Source: Algirhabdus cladophorae (GTDB taxonomy: Bacteria > Pseudomonadota > Alphaproteobacteria > Rhodobacterales > Rhodobacteraceae). From it: a DNA stretch of 64,000 nt. Each line of letters starts with the position of its first letter. Positions within the stretch are counted from its first letter, which is position 1. The notes under the pieces were generated by a model. It made no database searches. It was not told the origin of the DNA and saw only the letters and a list, made by a program, of their open reading frames with translations. This document shows positions 16,592-24,720 of the stretch, piece by piece. A program made the position numbers and the translations under genes. Location of the stretch: positions 2,976,001 through 3,040,000 of the forward strand of contig NZ_CP173029.1 in the NCBI RefSeq assembly GCF_044772865.1, written 5' to 3'.

Positions 16592-16620
16592 CGTATAGGG
16601 GGAGTCGCGTAAGGTGGCAA
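16592..16620 (-). promoter_or_regulatory. Candidate promoter for the rpsJ operon
   Basis: Minus strand TTGCCA (16620-16615), exactly 17 bp, TATACG (16597-16592): a good vegetative match. Its start point would be around 16585, only a few bases before the hairpin at 16551-16576, which makes the arrangement odd. Confidence 0.45.
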
Positions 16621-16753
16621 GCAGTTTTGTTGCGGTTTGGTATAACGAATGTGGTTCATTTATTGGCGTTAATTCCTACCGCTATCATGTATCCCCGTAC
16701 TGGAAGGACGGATCCAAAGTATAGATCGCCTCACCTTATTCCGGCACTTCGGA

Positions 16754-17791
16754 TCATTCATAGGTTTTTGCCATCTCATCCAAAGGGATTGCCTTGATTT
16801 TCGAGGCCTGTGTGGCCGCGCCGAAGGCGATGAACCGATCTTCACAAACCTGACGCATTGCGGCGATTGCAGGGGCTAAGTATTTACGGGGGTCAAATTC
16901 GGATGGGCAGGTATTCAGACTGCGCCGGATGGCACCTGTCATGGCCAATCGCAGATCGGTATCCACGTTGACTTTGCGTACGCCAAACTTGATCCCGCGC
17001 TGAATTTCCGCGACGGGCACGCCCCAAGTTTCCGGAATAGCGCCACCGTGTTCATTGACGATTTCGCGCAATTCCGGCGGAACCGATGACGACCCGTGCA
17101 TAACCAAGGGCACGTTGGGAATTTTCTCGTGGATTTGGCGCAGCTGGTCGATGGCCAAAATCTCACCATCTGGTTTGCGCGAAAATTTATAGGCCCCATG
17201 GGAGGTGCCGATAGCAACGGCCAGCGCGTCCACGCCGGTTTGATCAACAAAATCGCTGGCCTCCTGTGGATCTGTCAGTAACATCTCCCGCGACAGCGTG
17301 CCTTCAAAACCATGGCCGTCCTCGGCCTCGCCACGCCCGGTTTCCAAACTACCTAGATGCCCAATTTCACCTTCTACAGACACGCCAACCAAATGCGCCA
17401 TGCCAACCACTTTGGCTGTGACTGCCACGTTTTGTTCAAAGGTCGTAGGCACCGCCCCACTTTCATCCAGCGAGCCGTCCATCATCACCGAGCTGAACCC
17501 ATTTACGATAGCAGACATGCATGTCGCCGGTGAATTTCCGTGATCCTGATGCACGCAAACTGGGATGTGCGGGCACAACTCTATGGCCGATTTGATCAGA
17601 TGTGACAGCACAACATCATTGGCAAACGCCCGCGCGCCACGGCTGGCCTGCATAATGACAGGGCTATCAACGGCATCTGCCGCCCCCATGATTGCCAGCA
17701 TCTGTTCCATATTATTGACGTTAAATGCAGGAATAGCATAGCCGTGTAGGCATGCGTCATCCATCAGTTGCTTCAAAGAAACGAGTGCCAC
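16754..17791 (-). CDS. fba: Class II fructose-1,6-bisphosphate aldolase (Calvin-cycle subtype)
   Basis: 345 residues. Zn-dependent aldolase: VCVHQDHGNSPATCMSAIVN (about residues 77-96) holds zinc-binding and catalytic residues, EGEIGHLGSLETGRGEAEDG the flexible loop, then AVAIGTSHGAYKF and VMHGSSSVPPELREI bind zinc and phosphate. The length and the GHLGSLETG loop fit the CbbA-type subgroup. It condenses dihydroxyacetone phosphate and glyceraldehyde 3-phosphate to fructose 1,6-bisphosphate, or the reverse. It is last in the operon, 20 bp after fbp, so a gluconeogenic role downstream of dihydroxyacetone kinase is likely. Confidence 0.93.
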   Translation of the reverse strand: MALVSLKQLMDDACLHGYAIPAFNVNNMEQMLAIMGAADAVDSPVIMQASRGARAFANDVVLSHLIKSAIELCPHIPVCVHQDHGNSPATCMSAIVNGFSSVMMDGSLDESGAVPTTFEQNVAVTAKVVGMAHLVGVSVEGEIGHLGSLETGRGEAEDGHGFEGTLSREMLLTDPQEASDFVDQTGVDALAVAIGTSHGAYKFSRKPDGEILAIDQLRQIHEKIPNVPLVMHGSSSVPPELREIVNEHGGAIPETWGVPVAEIQRGIKFGVRKVNVDTDLRLAMTGAIRRSLNTCPSEFDPRKYLAPAIAAMRQVCEDRFIAFGAATQASKIKAIPLDEMAKTYE

Positions 17792-17811
17792 GGTCAGGCC
17801 TTTCGATGTGT

Positions 17812-18780
17812 CTAAAGGGTGAGGCTTTGAAAATGCTGAACTTCGTTTTGAGCCCCAAGGATCACGGAGGTGCGCTGATGCGGTGTCTCGGCGGACACAT
17901 CCAGAATGTCGGCCTTGCCATTGGAGGCAGATCCGCCTGCCACTTCGGCAATCATCGCCATCGGAAAGGCCTCATAAAGCAGCCGCAGCTTGCCACCTAG
18001 GCCCGCGTTTTCAGCATCCATCGGATAGAGAAAAACGCCGCCTCTGATCAAAATACGGTGGATGTCAGCAACCATGGAGGCCGTCCAACGCATGTTGAAC
18101 GCCTTGCCACGCGCACCGTCGGGGCCAGCCACGCATTGCTCGACATAACGGGCGGCGCGGGCGTCCCAGTGCGGGGCACAGGACATATTGATGGCAAACT
18201 CTGCCGTGTCTGCGGGGATCCGCATATCCGGGTGGGTCAGCACATAATCCTCACTGCCCATATCCAACGTGAACCCCACGACACGGGTGCCCAAGGTCAA
18301 AACAAGCATCGTTGACGGGCCGTAAATTGCGTAACCCGAACAGATCAGGGCACGGCCAGCTGGCAAAGGCTTTAGATCCTTGGCCAAACGAGACACGCCA
18401 AAGACCGATCCAACAGACAAATCCACGTCCAAATTCGACGACCCATCCAAAGGGTCATAGGCCACCACAAAATCACCCTGCTGGCTTGGTCTAAGTTGGG
18501 TGATCTCCTCGACTTCCTCAGAGATCAAAACCGAGGTCCTATCGTTTTGCTTGCAAGAGTGTCGGAAGATGTCATCGGCAAGCAAATCAATCGGCTTTTG
18601 TACCTCGCCTTGCGGGTTTATCGACTGCGCTTGCCCTTGATGCCCATTCAACGCTGCATCGCGCACCACCTGCGAGATTTTCCAGCAGGCACTTGCGATC
18701 CGATCAATCAAATCTACAAGGTCGGGGTCGCTTACCTCTTGTTCGAGGTAAGCGTTCAATGTCGTCCTGTTCATGGTCAT
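17812..18780 (-). CDS. fbp: Class I fructose-1,6-bisphosphatase
   Basis: 322 residues. Motifs of FBPase class I: SEEVEE metal ligands near residue 90, VAYDPLDGSSNLDVDLSVGS (about 107-126) with the catalytic Asp residues, and a C-terminal GGVFLYPMD segment that binds the sugar phosphate. Hydrolyses fructose 1,6-bisphosphate to fructose 6-phosphate. ATG 18780 overlaps the dihydroxyacetone kinase stop by one base (TAATG); a second ATG two codons on (18774) is also possible. Placed between the kinase and the aldolase, it would pull carbon towards hexose. Confidence 0.93.
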   Translation of the reverse strand: MTMNRTTLNAYLEQEVSDPDLVDLIDRIASACWKISQVVRDAALNGHQGQAQSINPQGEVQKPIDLLADDIFRHSCKQNDRTSVLISEEVEEITQLRPSQQGDFVVAYDPLDGSSNLDVDLSVGSVFGVSRLAKDLKPLPAGRALICSGYAIYGPSTMLVLTLGTRVVGFTLDMGSEDYVLTHPDMRIPADTAEFAINMSCAPHWDARAARYVEQCVAGPDGARGKAFNMRWTASMVADIHRILIRGGVFLYPMDAENAGLGGKLRLLYEAFPMAMIAEVAGGSASNGKADILDVSAETPHQRTSVILGAQNEVQHFQSLTL

Positions 18781-20399
18781 TACGCTGCTAGATGTTCAAA
18801 CAACCGGGCCACGGCTTCGGCCCCAGGATCGATGTGGCCCTCCAACTGCTCGGCGTTGATATAGCTCGCGCGCCCTGCCTTGGCTGAGGTCAGTGTGGCG
18901 GTGTAGTCGGCACCTTTACGTGCCGCCGTTGCTGCCGCCGCCATACTGGTGTTCAGCGCGTCCAGCGCGGGCAACAATGCATCCACCATTGTGCGGTCGC
19001 CCGGGTTTGCACCACCGATGACACGCATGCGATCAAGGCCTTTTCGCAACGCATCCGACATGGCCAAACCAGATGACGATGCGTCCCCTGCCGCTGCAAA
19101 GAAGATTGCCAACAAAACACCTGATGATCCGCCCATGGTCTGGCTCAACTCCAAACCAATGGCACGATAAAGCTGGGTGTGGTCCGCAAGCGGAAGTGTG
19201 TCCATGGCGCCGATCAACGCACGCGAGGCACCTGCCAAGGTCGACCCAGTGTCGCCATCACCGGACTTTGCATCCAATGTGTTTAAGTCGGCTTCTGAAT
19301 CAATCAAAACCTGACAGCAGGATGTCAAAAATGCCTTGGTGGCCTCATGGGCCGAAGCCGGCGCGCGGATCGGGGATAGCCCGTCTGGTAATGGCAAAAT
19401 GGAAGGCTGGCTTACTGCGTTTATGCCGGGCCATGCACTGGCCTCAACCGCTTGGGCCAAATGAGCCTCATCACCATTCGCAAGCTCCAGCAGCGAGATC
19501 GAAAAACCGTGCATATCTAGTGCTGTCATCATCGCGTCTGGGCCTACGACATGGCGAATGTACCTGCCAAGGTCCGAGTTCAACAAGCTGTTGGTCAGGA
19601 TCGACATCTCGAGGCACGACGCGGCGCCTAGGTTATTGATCAGGGCCACATGCGGCGTCTTGGGCATGCCATCAATCAGCTTTTCCGCCATTTTGGCAAT
19701 CGCATCTGCCGCACCGTTAGACGCAATCTGTTCAACACCCGCCTCGCCATGGATACCAAGGCCAAGTTCGGCCATGCCGTGAGGAATGCGATCCTCTTTG
19801 AGGGATCCCGGAACGGTGCAGGTGTCCAAAGACATACCTATCGTCCGTGTCGATTTGATCACCCGTTCGGCTGCTAAGGTGCAGGCCTCAAGGTTGGCGC
19901 CATTTTCAGCCATAGCCCCGCTGATTTTGTGAACAAACAACGTCCCCGCCACGCCGCGTGCCTGCGGCAGATGAGGTAAGGCCACGTCATCATCGACGAT
20001 CACCATGCTGACCTTATGGCCAAAGGCACGCGCGCGTTCCGCAGCCAGACCAAAGTTTAGCCGGTCACCTGTGTAATTTTTGACAATCAACAGGCAACCA
20101 GCAGGGCCGGTAACGGCGAGGATGCCGGCCAGAACTGCGTCCACAGAGGGCGAGGCGAACACGTCGCCACAAACCGCCGCCGTCAACATTCCTTTTCCAA
20201 CAAATCCTGCGTGGGCAGGCTCATGGCCCGAGCCGCCACCAGACACCAAAGCAACTTTGGATTTGTCCCAATCCGAGCGGACGACAACGCGAATATGTGG
20301 ATAGCCATCAAGGCGGGTCAGCTTGCCACCAGACGCGGCAATCGTGCCATCGATTGCGTCGGTGACCATGTTCTCTTTTTCATTGATGAAGTGTTGCAA
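18780..20399 (-). CDS. ATP-dependent dihydroxyacetone kinase, DhaK-DhaL fusion
   Basis: 539 residues from a TTG start at 20399, chosen because GGGGAG lies 7 bases upstream; a GTG at 20423 lies inside the preceding gene's last codons. The DhaK half has SGGGSGHEPAHAGFVGKGML (about 53-72) and GLGIHGEAGVEQ (His 217) for covalent hemiaminal binding of dihydroxyacetone. The DhaL half (from about 350) has DAKSGDGDTGSTLAGASRAL with the Asp residues that bind Mg-ATP. A single-chain enzyme of this kind uses ATP rather than a phosphotransferase system. Product: dihydroxyacetone phosphate, the substrate for the aldolase two genes on. Confidence 0.9.
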   Translation of the reverse strand: MQHFINEKENMVTDAIDGTIAASGGKLTRLDGYPHIRVVVRSDWDKSKVALVSGGGSGHEPAHAGFVGKGMLTAAVCGDVFASPSVDAVLAGILAVTGPAGCLLIVKNYTGDRLNFGLAAERARAFGHKVSMVIVDDDVALPHLPQARGVAGTLFVHKISGAMAENGANLEACTLAAERVIKSTRTIGMSLDTCTVPGSLKEDRIPHGMAELGLGIHGEAGVEQIASNGAADAIAKMAEKLIDGMPKTPHVALINNLGAASCLEMSILTNSLLNSDLGRYIRHVVGPDAMMTALDMHGFSISLLELANGDEAHLAQAVEASAWPGINAVSQPSILPLPDGLSPIRAPASAHEATKAFLTSCCQVLIDSEADLNTLDAKSGDGDTGSTLAGASRALIGAMDTLPLADHTQLYRAIGLELSQTMGGSSGVLLAIFFAAAGDASSSGLAMSDALRKGLDRMRVIGGANPGDRTMVDALLPALDALNTSMAAAATAARKGADYTATLTSAKAGRASYINAEQLEGHIDPGAEAVARLFEHLAA

Positions 20400-20412
20400 A
20401 ACGTCTCTCCCC

Positions 20413-21408
20413 TTAGGCGACACGAGCGCCAGTGGCGTCGAAATAGTATGGATTGTTCGGGCGGATTTTGACGATGTCGCCGCCGTTCAGATTGGTATGG
20501 GCGTCGGTCACAGTGATGATGTCGTGATCTTTGAACACCAAATGCAAACGGGTCTGATCGCCTAAGCGTTCAACACGGGTCACCATGCTGTCCTCGCCTT
20601 CGCCTTGGATGATATGTTCAGGCCGCAAGCCGATGCTTTGTGCGTTGTATGGCGCACCGCCAAATACACCTGCAGGTAACACATTGATCCGGGGCTGGCC
20701 CAACCGGCTGGCCGCATAAACACTGACCGGGTCTTCATAGATCTCGCGTGGCGTGCCGAATTGGACCAGTTTGCCATTGTCCAAAACGCCTACATGGGTC
20801 GCCATGGTCATCGCTTCAATCTGGTCGTGGGTCACATAAAGCAGCGTTGCACCGGAATTGGCTTGGATGTTCTTCAACTCAACCCGCAGATCAGAGCGGA
20901 GCTTGGCATCCAGAGAACTTAGCGGTTCATCCATCAAATAGACCGAGGGCTGTCGTACCAAGGCCCGCCCAATCGAGACACGCTGCATTTCCCCCCCTGA
21001 TAAAGCCGTGGCTTTGTTGTCCAGCTTGTGACTGATTTGCAGAACTTCGGCCACTTCGCCGACCTTCCTGTTAATCTCGGCCTGCGGAGTTTGCAGGATT
21101 GGGGATTTCAACGGAAATTCCAGATTTTGGCGCACCGTCAAATGCGGGTAAAGCGAATACTGTTGGAACACCATGGTCACGTCCCGTTGGGCCGGTGTCA
21201 GCCCGGCTGTATCGCGGCCCCCGATCATAACATTGCCAGCATCAGGCTTGTCTAACCCAGAGACCATACGCAACGTTGTGGTTTTGCCAGCACCCGTTGG
21301 GCCAAGCAAAACAACAAATGATCCGTCCGGCACTGTCATCGTGACATTGTCCAATGCGACATCATCACCATAGGATTTACTGATCCCGTTCAATACAACC
21401 TCAGCCAT
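20413..21408 (-). CDS. ABC transporter ATP-binding protein (MalK/UgpC family), second copy
   Basis: 331 residues. Walker A GPTGAGKTTTL (about 35-45), Q-loop FQQYSLYPHLTV, signature LSGGEMQRVSIGRAL, Walker B VYLMDEPLSSLD, then a C-terminal TOBE/regulatory domain (ETQ in DNG...GTPREIYEDPVSVYAA; IGLRPEHI). CUT1-type ATPase on the cytoplasmic face of a sugar-type importer. It overlaps the other ATPase gene by 8 bp and precedes the kinase gene by 13 bp. Two different ATPases in one operon suggest an ATPase heterodimer. Confidence 0.92.
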   Translation of the reverse strand: MAEVVLNGISKSYGDDVALDNVTMTVPDGSFVVLLGPTGAGKTTTLRMVSGLDKPDAGNVMIGGRDTAGLTPAQRDVTMVFQQYSLYPHLTVRQNLEFPLKSPILQTPQAEINRKVGEVAEVLQISHKLDNKATALSGGEMQRVSIGRALVRQPSVYLMDEPLSSLDAKLRSDLRVELKNIQANSGATLLYVTHDQIEAMTMATHVGVLDNGKLVQFGTPREIYEDPVSVYAASRLGQPRINVLPAGVFGGAPYNAQSIGLRPEHIIQGEGEDSMVTRVERLGDQTRLHLVFKDHDIITVTDAHTNLNGGDIVKIRPNNPYYFDATGARVA

Positions 21409-22498
21409 GGTTAAGAACCCCTTGGTTAGCTTCGCTTGTCAGCGCTTTGCCGTTTTCTGCATCAAAAATCGACACGGTCCGCGGATCAAACCGCAAGCCT
21501 GTCTTTTGACCCACTTTCACTGTATCTGACGAGGCCGTCCGGGCCTTTACCAACCCGTTGGCCGTATCCAGCGTGATAATTTGCGTGGTGCCTAAATACT
21601 CAACCGCTGCAACCTCACCGCGATAACTGGCCGCGTCATCCAAAGTGATATGTTCAGGACGGATCCCAAAAGTCAGCGCCCCGTTTGCCCCGTTCAACAT
21701 TTTGGGGATCTCAAAAGAAGCACCGCCAAAATCCACATGGGTCTCGCCCGTTCCGACCATCCCGTGAAAATCCAGGAAGTTCATAGGCGGTGATCCAATG
21801 AACTGCGCCACGAACTTGGTCGCAGGCCAGTCATAGATGTCTTGTGGCACCCCAAACTGTTCGACCACGCCGTGGTTCATCACCACGATCTTGTCACCCA
21901 TTTGCATGGCTTCTAACTGGTCATGCGTGACGTAAACCGTCGTTGCGTTCATCCGGTCGTGCAGGGCGCGCAATTCTTCTGACATGTGCTCCCGGAACTC
22001 AGCATCCAAAGCGCCCAGAGGCTCGTCCATAAAGAACGCTTTGGGATCGCGCACTATCGCACGGCCAAGGGCAACACGCTGCCGATCACCACCCGACAAA
22101 CCGCCGACTGGACGGTTTAGAATGTCGGTGATGCCAAGGATCTCGGCGATCTCGTTCACTTTCTTTTTGACCTGCGCCTTGGGCATACCTTGGCTGATCA
22201 AAGGATAACTAATGTTTTTGCCCACGTTCAGATGCGGATAGAGCGCGAACATCTGAAAGACGAAAGCAATATCGCGCTGGCTGGCCGGTTTCATCCCAAC
22301 CTCTTCGCCATCGATGTAAATCTCGCCCGCTGTGGGCAGTTCAAGCCCGGCCATCATCCGCAGTGTTGTGGTCTTGCCGCAGCCGGATGGGCCCAAAAGC
22401 ATAAAGAATTCACCGTCCTCGATTGTGAAGGTTGATGACTTTACCGCGTTGAACGACCCAAAGTCCTTGCGCACGTTTTCAATTCTTATTTGTGCCAT
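21401..22498 (-). CDS. ABC transporter ATP-binding protein (MalK/UgpC family), first copy
   Basis: 365 residues from ATG 22498 (MAQIRIENVRKDFGSFNAVK); the frame is open upstream but that part is shadow of the small membrane protein gene. Walker A GPSGCGKTTTLRMMAGLE, Q-loop FQMFALYPHLNV, signature LSGGDRQRVALGRAI, Walker B AFFMDEPLGALD, H-loop VTHDQLEAMQ, and a C-terminal TOBE domain with FGIRPEHI. Paralogue of the next gene. It starts 5 bp after the 66-residue membrane protein. Confidence 0.92.
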   Translation of the reverse strand: MAQIRIENVRKDFGSFNAVKSSTFTIEDGEFFMLLGPSGCGKTTTLRMMAGLELPTAGEIYIDGEEVGMKPASQRDIAFVFQMFALYPHLNVGKNISYPLISQGMPKAQVKKKVNEIAEILGITDILNRPVGGLSGGDRQRVALGRAIVRDPKAFFMDEPLGALDAEFREHMSEELRALHDRMNATTVYVTHDQLEAMQMGDKIVVMNHGVVEQFGVPQDIYDWPATKFVAQFIGSPPMNFLDFHGMVGTGETHVDFGGASFEIPKMLNGANGALTFGIRPEHITLDDAASYRGEVAAVEYLGTTQIITLDTANGLVKARTASSDTVKVGQKTGLRFDPRTVSIFDAENGKALTSEANQGVLNHG

Positions 22499-22503
22499 CA
22501 GGT

Positions 22504-22704
22504 TTACTCCGGAAAATGGCTGACGATGATGAACATCACTGTGCCAACAAGGGTGACAATGAACGAGTAGGTGTAGATCCCTAGGGCCACCGGCTGCATC
22601 AACATGATAACGCCCAGCGCAATCAGGATAGAGGCGACCATTTCCCACGGGCCACGGCGCAGCCGCACCAGCCCCGCAACGAATTCACGGATAAAATTGG
22701 TCAT
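22504..22704 (-). CDS. 66-residue inner-membrane protein within the ABC operon
   Basis: MTNFIREFVAGLVRLRRGPW, then two hydrophobic segments (about residues 22-38 and 45-61, the second YSFIVTLVGTVMFIIVSHFP). The ATG at 22704 overlaps the stop of the permease gene by 4 bp (ATGA) and the ATPase gene starts 5 bp after its stop, so it is translated within a coupled chain. I do not recognise a named family. The position between permease and ATPase suggests an accessory subunit of the importer, which is inference. Confidence 0.7.
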   Translation of the reverse strand: MTNFIREFVAGLVRLRRGPWEMVASILIALGVIMLMQPVALGIYTYSFIVTLVGTVMFIIVSHFPE

Positions 22705-23639
22705 TTGCGTACCGCTCCGAATGTGATGCCGCGCAACAGGTGTTTGCGTAAAAGCACTGTGAACACCATGACAGGGACAAGGAAAATCGTCGCACCAGCG
22801 GCCACAGCGGGCCAGTCTTTGCCGTTCACCCCGATGATATTGGGAATGAAAGGCGGTGCGGTTTGGGCCGTGCCAGAGGTCAGCAGAACGGCAAAGGCGT
22901 ATTCGTTCCATGCAAAAATCAGGCAGAAGATAGCCGTCGATGCGATGCCGGTTGCCGCTTGCGGCAGCACAACCTTGTAGAACGCTTGGAACCGAGTGTA
23001 GCCATCGATCAAGGCTGCCTCTTCGTATTCAATCGGGATTTCGTCGATGAACCCTTTGAGCAGCCAAACGGACAACGACAGATTCACAGCCGTGTAGAGC
23101 AATATCATCCCAAGATGGGTGTCGTTCAGGCCAAGATTGCGGAACATCAAGAAGATCGGGATCGCAACCGCAATGGGCGGCATCATCCTTGTGGACAAGA
23201 TGAAGAACAGCAGATCGTCCTTCAGCGGCACCTTAAACCTGCTGAACGCATAGGCGGCCATCGTGCCAAGGATCATACACAGGGCCGTGGATCCAAACCC
23301 GATGATGACCGAGTTCAAGAACCGTTCACCATAGCGGGACGGGCCCGAGATGACGGTGCCCCGGTCGCGGGCAATTCTATCGTACCATGTGGTGGCAGGA
23401 CCTGCCTCTTCAAGCATTTTATCTGTCGCACGTGTCCGGTCCGTAAACAAGTTTACGTAACCTTCCATCGTGGGCTCAAAGAAAACCTTTGGTGGATAAG
23501 CGATAGAGTCAGTCGGCGATTTAAAGCCGGTCGCGATGATCCAAAGCAACGGGATCAACGTGATGATGGCGTAAAGGACAACGGCAGCTCCAGCGAACCA
23601 TTTCGTGCCTTTGGTGGGTTCTGTGACGGAAAAACTCAT
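22701..23639 (-). CDS. Sugar-type ABC transporter permease (MalG family)
   Basis: 312 residues with about six membrane spans and the cytoplasmic EAA loop EYEEAALIDGYTRFQAFYKV (about 203-222) that docks the ATPase. The first span (GAAVVLYAIITLIPLLWIIA) is followed by a roughly 90-residue periplasmic segment, longer than in MalG itself. ATG overlaps the partner permease stop by 4 bp. With the MalF-type partner it forms the transmembrane channel of the importer. Confidence 0.92.
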   Translation of the reverse strand: MSFSVTEPTKGTKWFAGAAVVLYAIITLIPLLWIIATGFKSPTDSIAYPPKVFFEPTMEGYVNLFTDRTRATDKMLEEAGPATTWYDRIARDRGTVISGPSRYGERFLNSVIIGFGSTALCMILGTMAAYAFSRFKVPLKDDLLFFILSTRMMPPIAVAIPIFLMFRNLGLNDTHLGMILLYTAVNLSLSVWLLKGFIDEIPIEYEEAALIDGYTRFQAFYKVVLPQAATGIASTAIFCLIFAWNEYAFAVLLTSGTAQTAPPFIPNIIGVNGKDWPAVAAGATIFLVPVMVFTVLLRKHLLRGITFGAVRK

Positions 23640-24583
23640 CTGTCTTTTACCTTATTGAGCGCTTTCACATAGATCGAAGCAAGGCCGAACACGGTGACAA
23701 ACAGGATGACCGCATAGGCCGAAGAATACCCTGTGCGCCACTTCTCGAAGGCTTCGCGTTTCAGATCGATGGAGGTCAGGGTTGTGGTGTTTCCAGGGCC
23801 GCCGCCGGTGAGCTGAACCACCAGATCAAACATCTTGAAATTCTCGATCCCGCGGAACAAAACAGCCAACATCAGGAATGGCAGCGCCATGGGTATGGTG
23901 ATGGTCCAGAATTGACGCCACTTGCTGGCACGGTCACATTCAGCGGCTTCATAGATGCTGTCGGGAATGGACCGAAGCCCCGCCAAACAAATCAACATCA
24001 CGAAAGGCGTCCACATCCAAGTGTCGGCAATAATGATCGCCCATGGGGCCAAATGCACATCGCCAATCATCGAAAAACTGGCTGGATCGCCCCCGGTAAA
24101 GAAGGTCACTGCATAGTTGAACAGGCCAATTTGCGGCTGATACAGGAACGTCCAGAAGTTGCCGACCACTGCAGGCGATAGCATCATCGGAAAGACGATG
24201 ATCGTCGTCCACAGGTCATTGCCCTTGAATTTCTTGTTGATCAGATAGGCCAGTGCGAACCCGATCAGAACCTGCAAAGCAATGGTCCAAATCAAGAAAT
24301 GTGCTGTGGCCTGCATCGTGTTCCAGATGTCAGGATCGTTCAAAATGCGCTCGTAGTTGCGCAGACCTACCCACTCTACATCTTTGTTCGGACGGTTCAC
24401 ACGGAAGTTGGTAAAGCTCAGCCGGATCGTCCAGATCAGCGGGAAAATATTTACCGCCAACAAAAGGAAAATGGTCGGGGCCACGAAAATCCACGCAATG
24501 GTCCTGTCCGACAGGCCCCGTATCCGTTGCGCGACACCGTCGGGTGTCCCTTGCGCGACCCTATCAAGCGGGCTTTTTGTCAT
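23636..24583 (-). CDS. Sugar-type ABC transporter permease (MalF family)
   Basis: 315 residues, about six membrane spans, starting with a cytoplasmic tail and the span RTIAWIFVAPTIFLLLAVNI. The EAA loop is SIYEAAECDRASKWRQFWTI (about 219-238), where Glu and Ala positions are kept but the usual Gly after Asp is replaced by Arg-Ala. It follows the binding-protein gene after 137 bp with two stem-loops and is translationally coupled to the MalG-type permease. Confidence 0.92.
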   Translation of the reverse strand: MTKSPLDRVAQGTPDGVAQRIRGLSDRTIAWIFVAPTIFLLLAVNIFPLIWTIRLSFTNFRVNRPNKDVEWVGLRNYERILNDPDIWNTMQATAHFLIWTIALQVLIGFALAYLINKKFKGNDLWTTIIVFPMMLSPAVVGNFWTFLYQPQIGLFNYAVTFFTGGDPASFSMIGDVHLAPWAIIIADTWMWTPFVMLICLAGLRSIPDSIYEAAECDRASKWRQFWTITIPMALPFLMLAVLFRGIENFKMFDLVVQLTGGGPGNTTTLTSIDLKREAFEKWRTGYSSAYAVILFVTVFGLASIYVKALNKVKDR

Positions 24584-24651
24584 TGTCTTTGATCCTTAGG
24601 GTCAGGGGCCGCTTTGGCACCTGATGAAAACGCATTTTTTTGTTCGGAAAG

Positions 24652-24704
24652 CCCCCGGCCAGAAAACCCAGCCGGAGGAAATCATCAGTATGCCCTCAGG
24701 GCAT
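24652..24704 (-). promoter_or_regulatory. Two intercistronic stem-loops after the binding-protein gene
   Basis: Minus strand: first ATGCCC-TGA-GGGCAT (24704-24690, 6-bp stem), then CCTCCGGC/GCCGGGGG (24678-24652, 8-bp stem, 11-nt loop). Neither has a U-tract. Such structures after binding-protein genes usually protect the upstream message and lower permease expression relative to the binding protein. Confidence 0.6.
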
Positions 24705-24720
24705 TCCGACGGGGAGGCTC

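Larger units (their letters stand above)
16442..16753. other. Intergenic region between fba and rpsJ
   Basis: 312 bp that must end the fba operon and start the rpsJ operon, both on the minus strand. It holds one terminator hairpin and one promoter-like pair (listed separately). The remaining sequence shows no gene. Confidence 0.5.
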
